DNA of 64,000 nucleotides from Maribacter sp. PR1 (GTDB taxonomy: Bacteria; Bacteroidota; Bacteroidia; Flavobacteriales; Flavobacteriaceae). The notes under the pieces were generated by a model. It saw nothing but the letters and a program-made list of their open reading frames with translations, ran no database searches and was not told the DNA's origin. The stretch is taken from positions 1 through 64,000 of the forward strand of contig NZ_JAQPCG010000010.1 of assembly GCF_028464145.1 (NCBI RefSeq), in the 5' to 3' direction. Of this stretch, positions 1-7,188 are shown one piece after another. The translations under genes were made by a program, and so were the position numbers. Every line of letters begins with the position of its first letter. Within the stretch, counting starts at the first letter, position 1.

Positions 1-152
1 GATATGGCAAGCTGTTAAAACAATTGGCCTATAATTCAGAAGGGTGGGATGGTACCTATCAAGGGCAACCCATGCCCGCTTCGGATTACTGGTTTCGCTT
101 TGTTTACGACCAAGATCAGGTTTATACTGGGCACTTCACCTTAAAACGCTAA
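1..152 (+). CDS. C-terminal end of a T9SS type B exported protein (partial)
   Basis: The window opens inside a gene whose last 49 codons read in frame from base 3 to a TAA at 150-152. The tail has the pattern of the gliding-motility-associated (CHU_C, type B) sorting domain of the type 9 secretion system: a W-D-G-T-Y motif, then a Q-P-M-P-A-S-D-Y-W segment, and the terminal G-H-F-T-L-K-R. Proteins with this tail are exported across the outer membrane of Bacteroidota by T9SS, and many are large adhesins or repeat proteins. The body of the protein lies outside the window, so its function cannot be stated. It lies 78 bases upstream of the pilin-like operon on the same strand and could be co-transcribed with it. 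Confidence 0.85.
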   Translation, partial: YGKLLKQLAYNSEGWDGTYQGQPMPASDYWFRFVYDQDQVYTGHFTLKR

Positions 153-230
153 AGCTTACGCGTTATTCGTCGAAATACGTACAACACATTGTACGATTTT
201 TCGTTATAGATATCCAAATCGACCTAACCT

Positions 231-947
231 ATGAAACTAAAACTATTTTTGCTAGTGACAACGTTATGTTTTATGTCCTGTTCGCCCTTAAAAAAATGGC
301 AGAATGTAGAGAGTAAAACTGCGGGTTTAGGAGCCATTGGCGAAGCCACAGATGACCTATTCACCAAAGGATTCCGGAAAGTGGGAGAACCCAAACTCAG
401 CACACCTATTTCTGTGCATATACATTCGGTTCCCTTTACCAAATCCTCTTATTCAAAATATAAAAAGTATAAAGAACATTTGGGAGAGGAAGTAAATGTC
501 CAATTTAATGATAGTTTGGAATCTGCCCCACGCTTCTTTCAATTACGCATCACGGATATTGTACGGCTCAAACAGGATTTGAACCGGGAAATGAACCAGG
601 TCATGCTCGATTATCTTGAGGACGATCCAGGTTTGGAATTGTTGACGGAAATCTCCTTGGTTTCAGATACACCCCAGGAATCTATTCTGACCAAAGCTAC
701 CCAAGCACAGCTAATTCAAAAAGGGGATAGGGTATACCTTGAAGTAAGGAATAATGGTACGTTCATTCAGTTGGAAACCAGTATCATGGAAATTTTCGAC
801 TATGAAACGGCAGGGTTCTGTTGGCAATTGAATCAGCGAAGTCGACCTGAAATTTCCACCATCTTGGTAAATGGACAATCCTGTCCGAAAGGGACAGAGA
901 AAAAGGCCAAAAAACTGGATGTTTCCTTTGACTATTTAAAATTATAA
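231..947 (+). CDS. predicted lipoprotein, first gene of the pilin-like operon
   Basis: This 238-residue protein starts with a lipoprotein signal: a short basic N-terminus, a hydrophobic run and a lipobox-like F-M-S-C with the cysteine at residue 17. The rest is soluble and mixed in composition, and I recognise no family. It is followed after one base by another lipoprotein gene and then by pilus-type genes on the same strand. By position it could be an envelope anchor or pilotin-like accessory of that machine, but this is inference from context only. The start is chosen because it gives the signal peptide directly. Confidence 0.75.
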   Translation: MKLKLFLLVTTLCFMSCSPLKKWQNVESKTAGLGAIGEATDDLFTKGFRKVGEPKLSTPISVHIHSVPFTKSSYSKYKKYKEHLGEEVNVQFNDSLESAPRFFQLRITDIVRLKQDLNREMNQVMLDYLEDDPGLELLTEISLVSDTPQESILTKATQAQLIQKGDRVYLEVRNNGTFIQLETSIMEIFDYETAGFCWQLNQRSRPEISTILVNGQSCPKGTEKKAKKLDVSFDYLKL

Positions 948-948
948 T

Positions 949-1341
949 ATGAGACCATTTTTGTCCCTAATACTTCTTATAGGAATCATTTTCTTAAGTA
1001 GTTGCGAAGAGCTTTTGGAGGTAACGGATATTTCCGACCAAGAATTAAATTTATTGGCCCCTTCCGATAGCGTTGTGGTAACACAGAATGAAGTACGTTT
1101 CAGTTGGAACGAGGTTTTTGAGGCTAATAGCTATCATGTGCAAGTGGCCCAACCCAATTTTGAGAATGCTGTGCAAGTAGTAATCGATACCCTAGTGGTG
1201 GTAGACAGTACTTATTTGGGTTCAAGCTTTGTAAAACCCTTATCCGATAGTAGTTACGAGTGGCGTGTAAAGGCGATGAATAGTGATTTTGAAACTGAAT
1301 ATAAGACGCATGCCTTTTGGGTGGAAAGCACTAAAAACTAA
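949..1341 (+). CDS. small lipoprotein with a fibronectin-III-like domain
   Basis: This 130-residue protein has a lipoprotein signal with lipobox L-S-S-C (Cys19). The mature part looks like a single FN3-type beta sandwich: an L-L-A-P-S-D-S-V segment, an R-F-S-W-N-E-V strand, a Y-H-V-Q-V-A strand, and a late Y-E-W-R-V-K-A strand, all typical of Bacteroidota FN3-like lipoproteins. It starts one base after the previous stop and ends six bases before the next gene, so it belongs to the same operon. A role as a surface or periplasmic binding module of the pilin-like system is inferred from position alone. Confidence 0.75.
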   Translation: MRPFLSLILLIGIIFLSSCEELLEVTDISDQELNLLAPSDSVVVTQNEVRFSWNEVFEANSYHVQVAQPNFENAVQVVIDTLVVVDSTYLGSSFVKPLSDSSYEWRVKAMNSDFETEYKTHAFWVESTKN

Positions 1342-1347
1342 ATCAGG

Positions 1348-1815
1348 GTGAAGAAACAACATCGGACATACTTGCTATTGATTCTCGTCATAGGCATATG
1401 GGGCATTATCGGGTTTCGTTTGGTCAAGGCCATAAACCCTTCCAATGATTTGGAAAACACCGCTATGGATGTTCAAAAGTTCGTTCCTACTCAAATTAAA
1501 GAGCGCAAGAAATTTGATATTGTCGCCAATTATAGAGACCCTTTTTTAGGAACCTTTGAAACTCCAAAGTCAAAACCCAAGGTAAAAGCCATTAAAAAGG
1601 AGACCCCTCAAAAACCAAAGAAGAATATTGGCTATAAAGGTTTTATTTCAGGTGCTGACGCTAAAAACAGCATTTTCTTTGTCATCATAGACGGCACCCA
1701 ACACATGATGGAGATAAACGGGACCGCGCAAGAGGTAAAATTGCTTCAAGGTTCCAAGGATTATATACGGGTTCGTTACAATGGTATTACGGAAAAGGTA
1801 CTCTTGAGCGAATGA
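1348..1815 (+). CDS. PilP/GspC-like inner-membrane protein
   Basis: This 155-residue protein starts with GTG, which leaves a six-base gap after the previous gene. It has one N-terminal membrane helix (about residues 8-26), a charged linker with an R-D-P-F motif (63-66) like that in PilP proteins, a Lys/Pro-rich stretch, and a C-terminal small beta domain (about 92-155) with the layout of the PilP/GspC homology region. In type II secretion and type IV pilus systems these proteins link the inner-membrane platform to the outer-membrane secretin. The match is structural and weak at residue level, so an alternative small periplasmic beta-domain protein is possible. It overlaps the next gene by four bases. 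Confidence 0.6.
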   Translation: MKKQHRTYLLLILVIGIWGIIGFRLVKAINPSNDLENTAMDVQKFVPTQIKERKKFDIVANYRDPFLGTFETPKSKPKVKAIKKETPQKPKKNIGYKGFISGADAKNSIFFVIIDGTQHMMEINGTAQEVKLLQGSKDYIRVRYNGITEKVLLSE

Positions 1816-3092
1816 TGGTTTTTAGGAAAATACAGGCAGGGGCTTTGCAGTTCGTACTGTTCATTGGTGCGATAGTAGCCCTCCTATTATTATCCTTTTT
1901 ACTGCTCACCTATACCCAAAAACATTTTGAAAAGAAATCCGGTATCCTGGTCGAAGTACTGCAAGGAACGGATTACGGAATTAAAGCTTCCTTGACCAAT
2001 ACCGAGCAATCAGGCAAGGAATTATCCATTCAAAAACTAGGAGATTTGCCCATTGAAATCCGGGTGGAAAAAGGATTTTGGGGGCTTTTGGAAAAAAGAA
2101 CGGTTACCTCCTCCCATAAAAATACAACCTATACCAAATATGGATTGGTAGGAGGTAAGGATACCGAAGAGATACCTGCGCTGTATGTCAGCGACCATCA
2201 AAGACCGGTGGTACTGGCGGGAAACACAAAAATTACAGGTACGGCCTATTTGCCCAAACAAGGCTTGAAAATGGGCAATATAGGTGGAAACTCATATCCG
2301 TACCCACGGTTGTTGTATGGGAACAGTATTCCCAGCAAGGAAAAATTACCGGAGCTTTCGGGGGAATTTAAAGCTCGCTTACGGGAATTCAGTAACCCGA
2401 ATTACCGTCCTAATGGTATCCTTTTACAGGCCTTGCCAAGAGAGGGAATAAAAAACTCGTTTCAGGAGGAGACAAAAGTTTTTAAGAGCGGAAGTATTAC
2501 ACTGGAAAATATCGCCCTGACGGGTAACTTGATTATCGTCGCCGATAAAAAAATCACCGTGAGAAATACCGTCCAGTTGAGGGATGTTGTGCTATTGGCA
2601 CCTGAAATCATCATAGAGGATAGGGTTACCGGAAATTTTCAGGCGATTGCCACAGAAAAAATTGAAGTGGGACAGGGTTGTCAATTATTTTATCCTACGG
2701 TATTGGTGGTGGACAAATCCAATAAACGGTCAAACCAAAACACATCGGACCCTTCAAAAAATAGATCGCTGTTTGTAGACAAGTACACATTTATTAAGGG
2801 ATTTCTGATGTTTATGGAAGAAATCGAAGAAAAGCAATATTTCCCACAGGTAAAGGTGGAAACAAATGCCATTATCGAAGGGGAAATCTTTTGCTCACAA
2901 AACTTGGAATTGAAGGGAACTGTAAATGGGATGGTAACCACCGATGGTTTCATGGCCTTGGAAAATGGAAATATTTATCAGAACCATATTTACGGGGGCA
3001 TTATAAACAGTACGCAACTCTCTCCACATTACGTGGGTATTCCCTTGGAATCGAGGATCGGTAATAAAAAACTGATGCAATGGCTTTATTAA
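1812..3092 (+). CDS. GspK/PilX-like prepilin N-terminus fused to a beta-helix-like body
   Basis: The 426-residue protein begins with a short basic leader, K-I-Q-A at residues 6-9, then a long hydrophobic helix (about 10-34). This resembles a class III prepilin signal cleaved after Ala9. The residue at mature position +5 is Phe, not Glu; absence of Glu5 is typical of GspK-type minor pseudopilins. From about residue 130 on there are repeated short hydrophobic strands with turns, such as the runs around 240-300 and 370-420, suggesting a right-handed beta-helix or bactofilin-like fold. It overlaps both neighbours (4 and 13 bases) in the pilin operon. I know no named protein of this architecture; the GspK analogy is inference. 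Confidence 0.6.
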   Translation: MMVFRKIQAGALQFVLFIGAIVALLLLSFLLLTYTQKHFEKKSGILVEVLQGTDYGIKASLTNTEQSGKELSIQKLGDLPIEIRVEKGFWGLLEKRTVTSSHKNTTYTKYGLVGGKDTEEIPALYVSDHQRPVVLAGNTKITGTAYLPKQGLKMGNIGGNSYPYPRLLYGNSIPSKEKLPELSGEFKARLREFSNPNYRPNGILLQALPREGIKNSFQEETKVFKSGSITLENIALTGNLIIVADKKITVRNTVQLRDVVLLAPEIIIEDRVTGNFQAIATEKIEVGQGCQLFYPTVLVVDKSNKRSNQNTSDPSKNRSLFVDKYTFIKGFLMFMEEIEEKQYFPQVKVETNAIIEGEIFCSQNLELKGTVNGMVTTDGFMALENGNIYQNHIYGGIINSTQLSPHYVGIPLESRIGNKKLMQWLY

Positions 3093-3415
3093 AGAAAATA
3101 AAGGCATCCTCGTTGATGGAAACCTTGGTAGCCACGGTTTTGATTGTTATCATTTTCATGGTTTCAAGTATGGTATTGAACAATATCGTACATGAAAATA
3201 GGAGGTCCAACACCCAGAGGATAGAAAACTACTTGGGCCATTTGCACTATGAATGGAGCAATGGAGCTATTTCCGTTCCCCATGAAGAGCGCTTTATGGA
3301 TTGGGACATATCCATGGCCAATAAATCGGAAGGTCGGAAATCATTATTGGAAATAGAGGCTGTTCAGGAATCTACGGGAAAACGTTTGACTAAAACCATC
3401 ATCCATGCGGAATAA
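3080..3415 (+). CDS. type II/IV pseudopilin (minor, small)
   Basis: This 111-residue protein has a prepilin signature: basic leader ending K-I-K-A (residues 6-9), then S-S-L-M-E-T-L, giving Glu at mature position +5, then a roughly 20-residue hydrophobic helix and a short soluble head. Such proteins are processed by a prepilin peptidase and assembled into a pilus or pseudopilus in the periplasm. Alanine replaces the usual glycine before the cleavage site. The gene overlaps its neighbours by 13 and 11 bases, so translation is probably coupled. The length suggests a minor pseudopilin of the GspI/GspJ kind, but the exact subunit type cannot be assigned. Confidence 0.75.
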   Translation: MALLKKIKASSLMETLVATVLIVIIFMVSSMVLNNIVHENRRSNTQRIENYLGHLHYEWSNGAISVPHEERFMDWDISMANKSEGRKSLLEIEAVQESTGKRLTKTIIHAE

Positions 3416-3881
3416 GTCGGACTTAAAAATAAAGGCATTTTCCCTTCAGGAGATGATGGTCGTTCTGATTATAACAACGGTAATCGTTGGAATGGCCTTT
3501 GCAGTGCTGAACCTTGTGCAAAAACAAATGAACGGGATAGAACAGATATATCGTGTAAAGAACGATGTAAACGGATTACGACAAACCCTATGGATGGACT
3601 TCACCAAGTATACCTCTATCTATCTTGATCAAAAAAAGGGAGCCCTATATTTCAGCAATGCGAACGGGGAACGCACCTATTTCTTGGAGAACCAAACCAT
3701 TTCCAATGGAGACATTCTTGTGTTGGAATATGATTCCGTCACCTTTTATTTTGAGAACCGAGAAGTTTCCAATGGTGAAATAGATGCCATATCGATTGAA
3801 AGTAGTAAAGAAACTGGAGGAGCGAATATATTCGTTTTTAAGGAAAACACCCCGGAAACCTACATGAACCTTGTACCATGA
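3405..3881 (+). CDS. type II/IV pseudopilin
   Basis: This 158-residue protein has the prepilin N-terminal motif: a leader ending K-I-K-A (residues 8-11), then F-S-L-Q-E-M-M-V-V-L with Glu at mature +5, followed by the hydrophobic assembly helix and a soluble domain of about 115 residues rich in beta strands. It resembles the N-terminal methylation/cleavage family found in type II secretion and type IV pili. Alanine at -1 is the same variant seen in the two preceding genes. It overlaps the upstream gene by 11 bases and the downstream GspF-like gene by four bases (ATGA). GspJ- or GspH-like is the likeliest subtype, but this is not certain. Confidence 0.8.
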   Translation: MRNKSDLKIKAFSLQEMMVVLIITTVIVGMAFAVLNLVQKQMNGIEQIYRVKNDVNGLRQTLWMDFTKYTSIYLDQKKGALYFSNANGERTYFLENQTISNGDILVLEYDSVTFYFENREVSNGEIDAISIESSKETGGANIFVFKENTPETYMNLVP

Positions 3882-5011
3882 GCGGATTTAAACTAGAACA
3901 TACTATTACGACCCCTAAGGAAACCGAACAAAAGGATTGGCTTCAGGAGCTGCTCCAAAAGGAAGTGTCCTTTGGAAAGCTGTTTGGCAACAAACGAAAG
4001 GAAGACTTTTACTCGGAATTGGCGGTATTGCTCAAAGCGGGAATCCAGTTGAAAGATGCCATTACCCTGATTCAAGGGAGTCAAAAAAAAGAAAAGTACA
4101 TCGGCTTTTTTGAAGGAATGTCGAATTCCTTGATAGCCGGAAATAGCTTCCATGAAGTTCTCGAGCATATGAACGAGTTCACAGAGTATGAATATCATTC
4201 CATAAGAATAGGGGAGGAGACAGGCACCCTTCCCCGTATTGTGGAGGAATTGGGACAGTTCTATCAGCGTAAGAACGAACAGCGAAGGAATTTGCTAAAT
4301 GCATTGACGTATCCACTCATCATATTATGCACCGCTATTTTGGTTGTGGTCTTTATGTTGCGCATGGTGGTACCCATGTTCGAGGATATTTTTAAGCAGA
4401 ATGGCGTGGAATTGCCCGGGATTACCAAAATGATCATTAGTGCTTCCAATTTCATTAGGGATTATGGTTGGACCTTACCCGTAACGATACTCCTTCTTTT
4501 CGTATTGGGAAAAGTAAATTCAAAAAAGGATTGGTATAGGACAGGTAAAGACCGTATCATGAAGCGAATACCCTATTTAGGGTCCTTCATTACAACGGTG
4601 CACTTGGCCCAGTTCACCCAGGCTGTGGAGCTATTGACATCCTCCAAAGTTCCTATGCTAAATAGCATGCAACTGGTCAATAAAATGATTAGTTTTCAAC
4701 CTTTGAATCAGGCATTGACCCAGGTGGAGGAAAATATCCTAAAGGGAAAGAGCCTCCATGAGAGCATGGCCAAAAACCCAATTTTCGGCCCCAAAATGGT
4801 CTCTTTGGTCAAGGTGGCCGAGGAAACCAACCAAACCGAATATATTTTCAAAAGACTGAGTGATCAGTATGCTTTAGAGGTACAGCAAAAGTCAAAACTC
4901 CTCTCCACCTTGATGGAACCCTTAATAATTGTGGTCATTGGAATTTTTGTGGGGGTGATCTTAGTTTCTATGTACCTACCTATGTTCAAGTTGAGTAGTG
5001 TGGTGGGGTGA
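3878..5011 (+). CDS. GspF/PilC family platform protein
   Basis: The 377-residue protein has the family layout: an N-terminal cytoplasmic stretch, a first T2SF helical domain (about residues 40-150), a membrane pair around 140-210, a second T2SF domain (about 235-340) and a C-terminal membrane helix (about 345-370). Motifs such as F-Y-S-E-L-A-V-L-L-K-A-G-I and the repeated H-E-V-L/H-E-S-M segments are characteristic. GspF/PilC is the inner-membrane platform on which the ATPase drives pilus or pseudopilus assembly. It is the last gene of the overlapping operon. The ATPase, secretin and prepilin peptidase are not in the window and would be to the left or elsewhere. Confidence 0.9.
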   Translation: MSGFKLEHTITTPKETEQKDWLQELLQKEVSFGKLFGNKRKEDFYSELAVLLKAGIQLKDAITLIQGSQKKEKYIGFFEGMSNSLIAGNSFHEVLEHMNEFTEYEYHSIRIGEETGTLPRIVEELGQFYQRKNEQRRNLLNALTYPLIILCTAILVVVFMLRMVVPMFEDIFKQNGVELPGITKMIISASNFIRDYGWTLPVTILLLFVLGKVNSKKDWYRTGKDRIMKRIPYLGSFITTVHLAQFTQAVELLTSSKVPMLNSMQLVNKMISFQPLNQALTQVEENILKGKSLHESMAKNPIFGPKMVSLVKVAEETNQTEYIFKRLSDQYALEVQQKSKLLSTLMEPLIIVVIGIFVGVILVSMYLPMFKLSSVVG

Positions 5012-5141
5012 TTTTCATTCCCTCCAAATAAATATTTGGGTCAGTAGTGAACACCATTAAATTTTTGAAAACGATAGTCTTAATGATGTGTCCAACAGTT
5101 CATTTCATTGATAGTTTGCCTTTTAATCTCAAATTAACAGC

Positions 5142-5167
5142 AAAAGTACTGGGAATTGTACTTTTTT
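5142..5167 (+). terminator. probable terminator of the pilin-like operon
   Basis: An 8-bp stem (AAAAGTAC / GTACTTTT) encloses an 8-base loop and runs into a T-rich stretch. It lies about 130 bases after the GspF-like stop codon, in line with the end of that operon. Confidence 0.5.
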
Positions 5168-5621
5168 AAAATAGTATTGTTTTTTAACCGTTCAGCACAT
5201 TTCCCTTCATTCCGTTTCCCTCCATTTCAGAAAATGAGCTTCACTAAATAATCTTGGACACATACCCCGCTTTTAGCTTTTCATTCCGCTAACCCTTCCC
5301 GCCCCGATTGCGATTGGGACAAGAAAGGAGGACCTGTCTTGAGCGTTCTAGAAGAGCTTCATTCCAAAGCTAAAAGGAGGATTGAGTCCGCCTTACCGAT
5401 AGTAAAGCGATAAATTCGTTTTCTTGACGGGACTTTCTACAAGGACCTCTTTTATCCTTGAATGCAAACCCCTAAAAAACGAACAGCTCAACAAATTTTA
5501 ATTGGTCTATTATTAGGGAAGGCTACACCGTCCATAACATGGCCATAATCCAGATTGCTATACCGGAAATTATCTTTCAAAAGTCCGCCTTTTAACTGAA
5601 ATAAACATCATATTGAATATT
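5168..5621. other. non-coding stretch beside the recombinase
   Basis: With the preceding 130 bases this makes a gap of about 610 bases without a believable gene. It contains a GC-richer patch (about 5270-5460) holding imperfect repeats of an AGCTTTTCATTCC / AGCTTCATTCC kind near 5274 and 5356, and a CCCCGATTGCGATTGGGA segment near 5301. These look unlike the flanking intergenic DNA and could be relics of a mobile element end or of a lost gene. No tRNA gene was found in it. I see no clear promoter for a rightward gene. Confidence 0.4.
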
Positions 5622-6833
5622 TCACCATAACAATACTTCTACAGCCTCATCCAATACTTCAATGCCAAACTCGCGAACATACGCTTTTGTGGTCAGCACA
5701 CTTTTATGGCCAAGTGTCTCCCCGATTACATCAATGCCGATACCCTTCTCACGTAGGCACATAGCAAAACTATGACGTGCAACATAGCTAGTGACATTTT
5801 TGGCTATACCTGCTTTCTTAGCGAGTATTTTTAAACTTTTATTATAATGCCCGAGTGTTTTGTGTTTCCGGTTCTCGATTTGTATTGGTGTCATGCCTTC
5901 ATATAACAGAATAGGGAAGACATAGTTTGTATCTGTCCTGTTCTGATTGTAGAAATTCAAGATTTCTTTAACTGGAGGCAAAATCTTTATGGAAAAATTA
6001 CCTTGAGTTTTAGCCCGTGCGTAAGTGATTCGTTTTTTTGAAATATCGGACCATTTTAGTCGCATCATGTCGGCAAAGTTCATTCCTCTGGTATAAAAAC
6101 TAAATAAAAAATAGTTCTTGGCATGGATCAGCTGGATGTCTTCCTTGCAATCCACATTTTTGAAAGATTCGACTTCCGATATAGTTAAGGCGTGCTTGAT
6201 CCGTTTGCCGCGAAGCTTGGATATTTTGTATTTATGGAAAGGATATAGGTTTTGCTTAATTAAGTCTCTACGAATCGCCAAGTTAAAAATCGTCCGTATA
6301 CTTCTCATGCGCACAGAGATACCTCCATTTGAACCGCCTCTGCTCCTTAGAAAGACTTCATACTTATCCAAGAACGTAGTATTGATTTCACGCATATATA
6401 ATACGGGTCTGTTATGAAAGATTTTTAAAGAGTTTATAGTATCTCTATTTGTTCGGGCGTAACCCATTCTGCCGGATAATTCTAAATCCCTAACGACCGA
6501 ATTCCAAAATTCGAACAAATTGATTTTACTTCTTTTTGAACCAAATCGAAAACGGTTTTCAAATTCATTCAGGGTAAAATCAATATCGTCTATTTCAAAT
6601 TCAGAAATGATATTCCTCGCTTTGATTTTAATGGTGTCCAACAAACGATTGTTCTGCATCGAATTAGGATGTCTGGTTTTAAAACAATGTTCCTTTTCAT
6701 CCCAAAATATTTTTTTGACCAAAAGTCCAGTTGCAATAACTTTTTTCTGTCTATCTTTCAGTATTTGTAAAACAATAGAATGTTTGTCCTCAGCGTTTGA
6801 TTTGTTTTTCAATTTTAATTTAATACTTACCAT
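5622..6833 (-). CDS. tyrosine recombinase / phage-type integrase
   Basis: With the start at 6833 the protein has 403 residues, typical of Bacteroidota integrases with an arm-binding domain (about 1-90), a SAM-like core-binding domain (about 110-215) and a C-terminal catalytic domain. Catalytic residues can be seen: Arg249 in the F-Y-T-R-G-M segment, Lys275, the A-R-H-S-F-A box (Arg353, His354), the L-G-H box (374-376) and the nucleophile Tyr385. The HxxR histidine position is Tyr, as in many Bacteroidota members. The frame stays open to 6974, but the extra 47 residues are aromatic-rich and unlike the family, so the ATG at 6833 is preferred. A tRNA 3' fragment lies 150 bases upstream, fitting an integrated element that uses a tRNA gene. 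Confidence 0.9.
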   Translation of the reverse strand: MVSIKLKLKNKSNAEDKHSIVLQILKDRQKKVIATGLLVKKIFWDEKEHCFKTRHPNSMQNNRLLDTIKIKARNIISEFEIDDIDFTLNEFENRFRFGSKRSKINLFEFWNSVVRDLELSGRMGYARTNRDTINSLKIFHNRPVLYMREINTTFLDKYEVFLRSRGGSNGGISVRMRSIRTIFNLAIRRDLIKQNLYPFHKYKISKLRGKRIKHALTISEVESFKNVDCKEDIQLIHAKNYFLFSFYTRGMNFADMMRLKWSDISKKRITYARAKTQGNFSIKILPPVKEILNFYNQNRTDTNYVFPILLYEGMTPIQIENRKHKTLGHYNKSLKILAKKAGIAKNVTSYVARHSFAMCLREKGIGIDVIGETLGHKSVLTTKAYVREFGIEVLDEAVEVLLW

Positions 6834-6845
6834 GCTTTTCTCTTT

Positions 6846-6984
6846 AGGGGTGAAACATAGGTGAAACAAATTCCACCTTTTTTTGAAAACGCATGAAAGC
6901 AAGTAAAAATAAAAACCCAATAAATACAAGGGTTTCCAGAAATTGAAGAAAAATGAAAGTAAATGAAAACACAAATATTCGCGC
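6846..6984. other. possible recombinase arm-site region
   Basis: Between the integrase start and the tRNA fragment lie repeated GTGAAACA units (twice within 20 bases near 6850), several TGAAA repeats and an AAACCC...GGGTTT inverted repeat (6913-6918 with 6930-6935). Clustered short repeats beside the attachment core are what arm-type binding sites of tyrosine recombinases look like. This is inference from position and pattern only. Confidence 0.3.
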
Positions 6985-7025
6985 TTACAAGCAGGGGGTC
7001 ACTGGTTCGAATCCAGTAGGGCCCA
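6985..7025 (+). pseudogene. 3' fragment of a tRNA-Val-like gene (attachment site remnant)
   Basis: The fragment reads as the 3' part of a tRNA: an anticodon loop CTTACAA, the 3' strand of the anticodon stem, a variable loop, a T arm with TTCGAAT loop and CTGG/CCAG stem, and a short acceptor strand. The loop aligned in the usual way gives anticodon TAC (Val). It shares GGTCACTGGTTCGAATCCAGTA nearly in full with the intact tRNA-Val at 14511-14585. The 5' half is missing: upstream bases do not pair with the anticodon stem. This is the expected product when an element integrates into the 3' half of a tRNA gene. The acceptor strand looks one base short, so some decay is possible. Confidence 0.7.
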
Positions 7026-7033
7026 CATTAAGT

Positions 7034-7066
7034 AAAAAATCCATATCGTTAGATGTGGATTTTTTT
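7034..7066 (+). terminator. intrinsic terminator after the tRNA fragment
   Basis: A hairpin with arms AAAATCCATAT / ATGTGGATTTT (one G-T pair) and a 6-base loop is followed by a T run. It lies directly behind the tRNA fragment and presumably ended the original tRNA transcript. Confidence 0.75.
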
Positions 7067-7188
7067 ATTTTCCAATAATATGGAACTTAATAAATAGTTC
7101 TTTGAAAATATAAAGAAACAACCCATGCTTAGCCCATGGCTTACTGTTCTTAAATTTCAAAGTTACCCCAATTTCATTGTTTAGTCCT

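Noticed and set aside
6834-6974. 47-codon N-terminal extension of the recombinase
   Set aside because: Aromatic-rich, unlike the family, and it overlaps the repeat-bearing region near the attachment site; the ATG at 6833 starts the known arm-binding domain.
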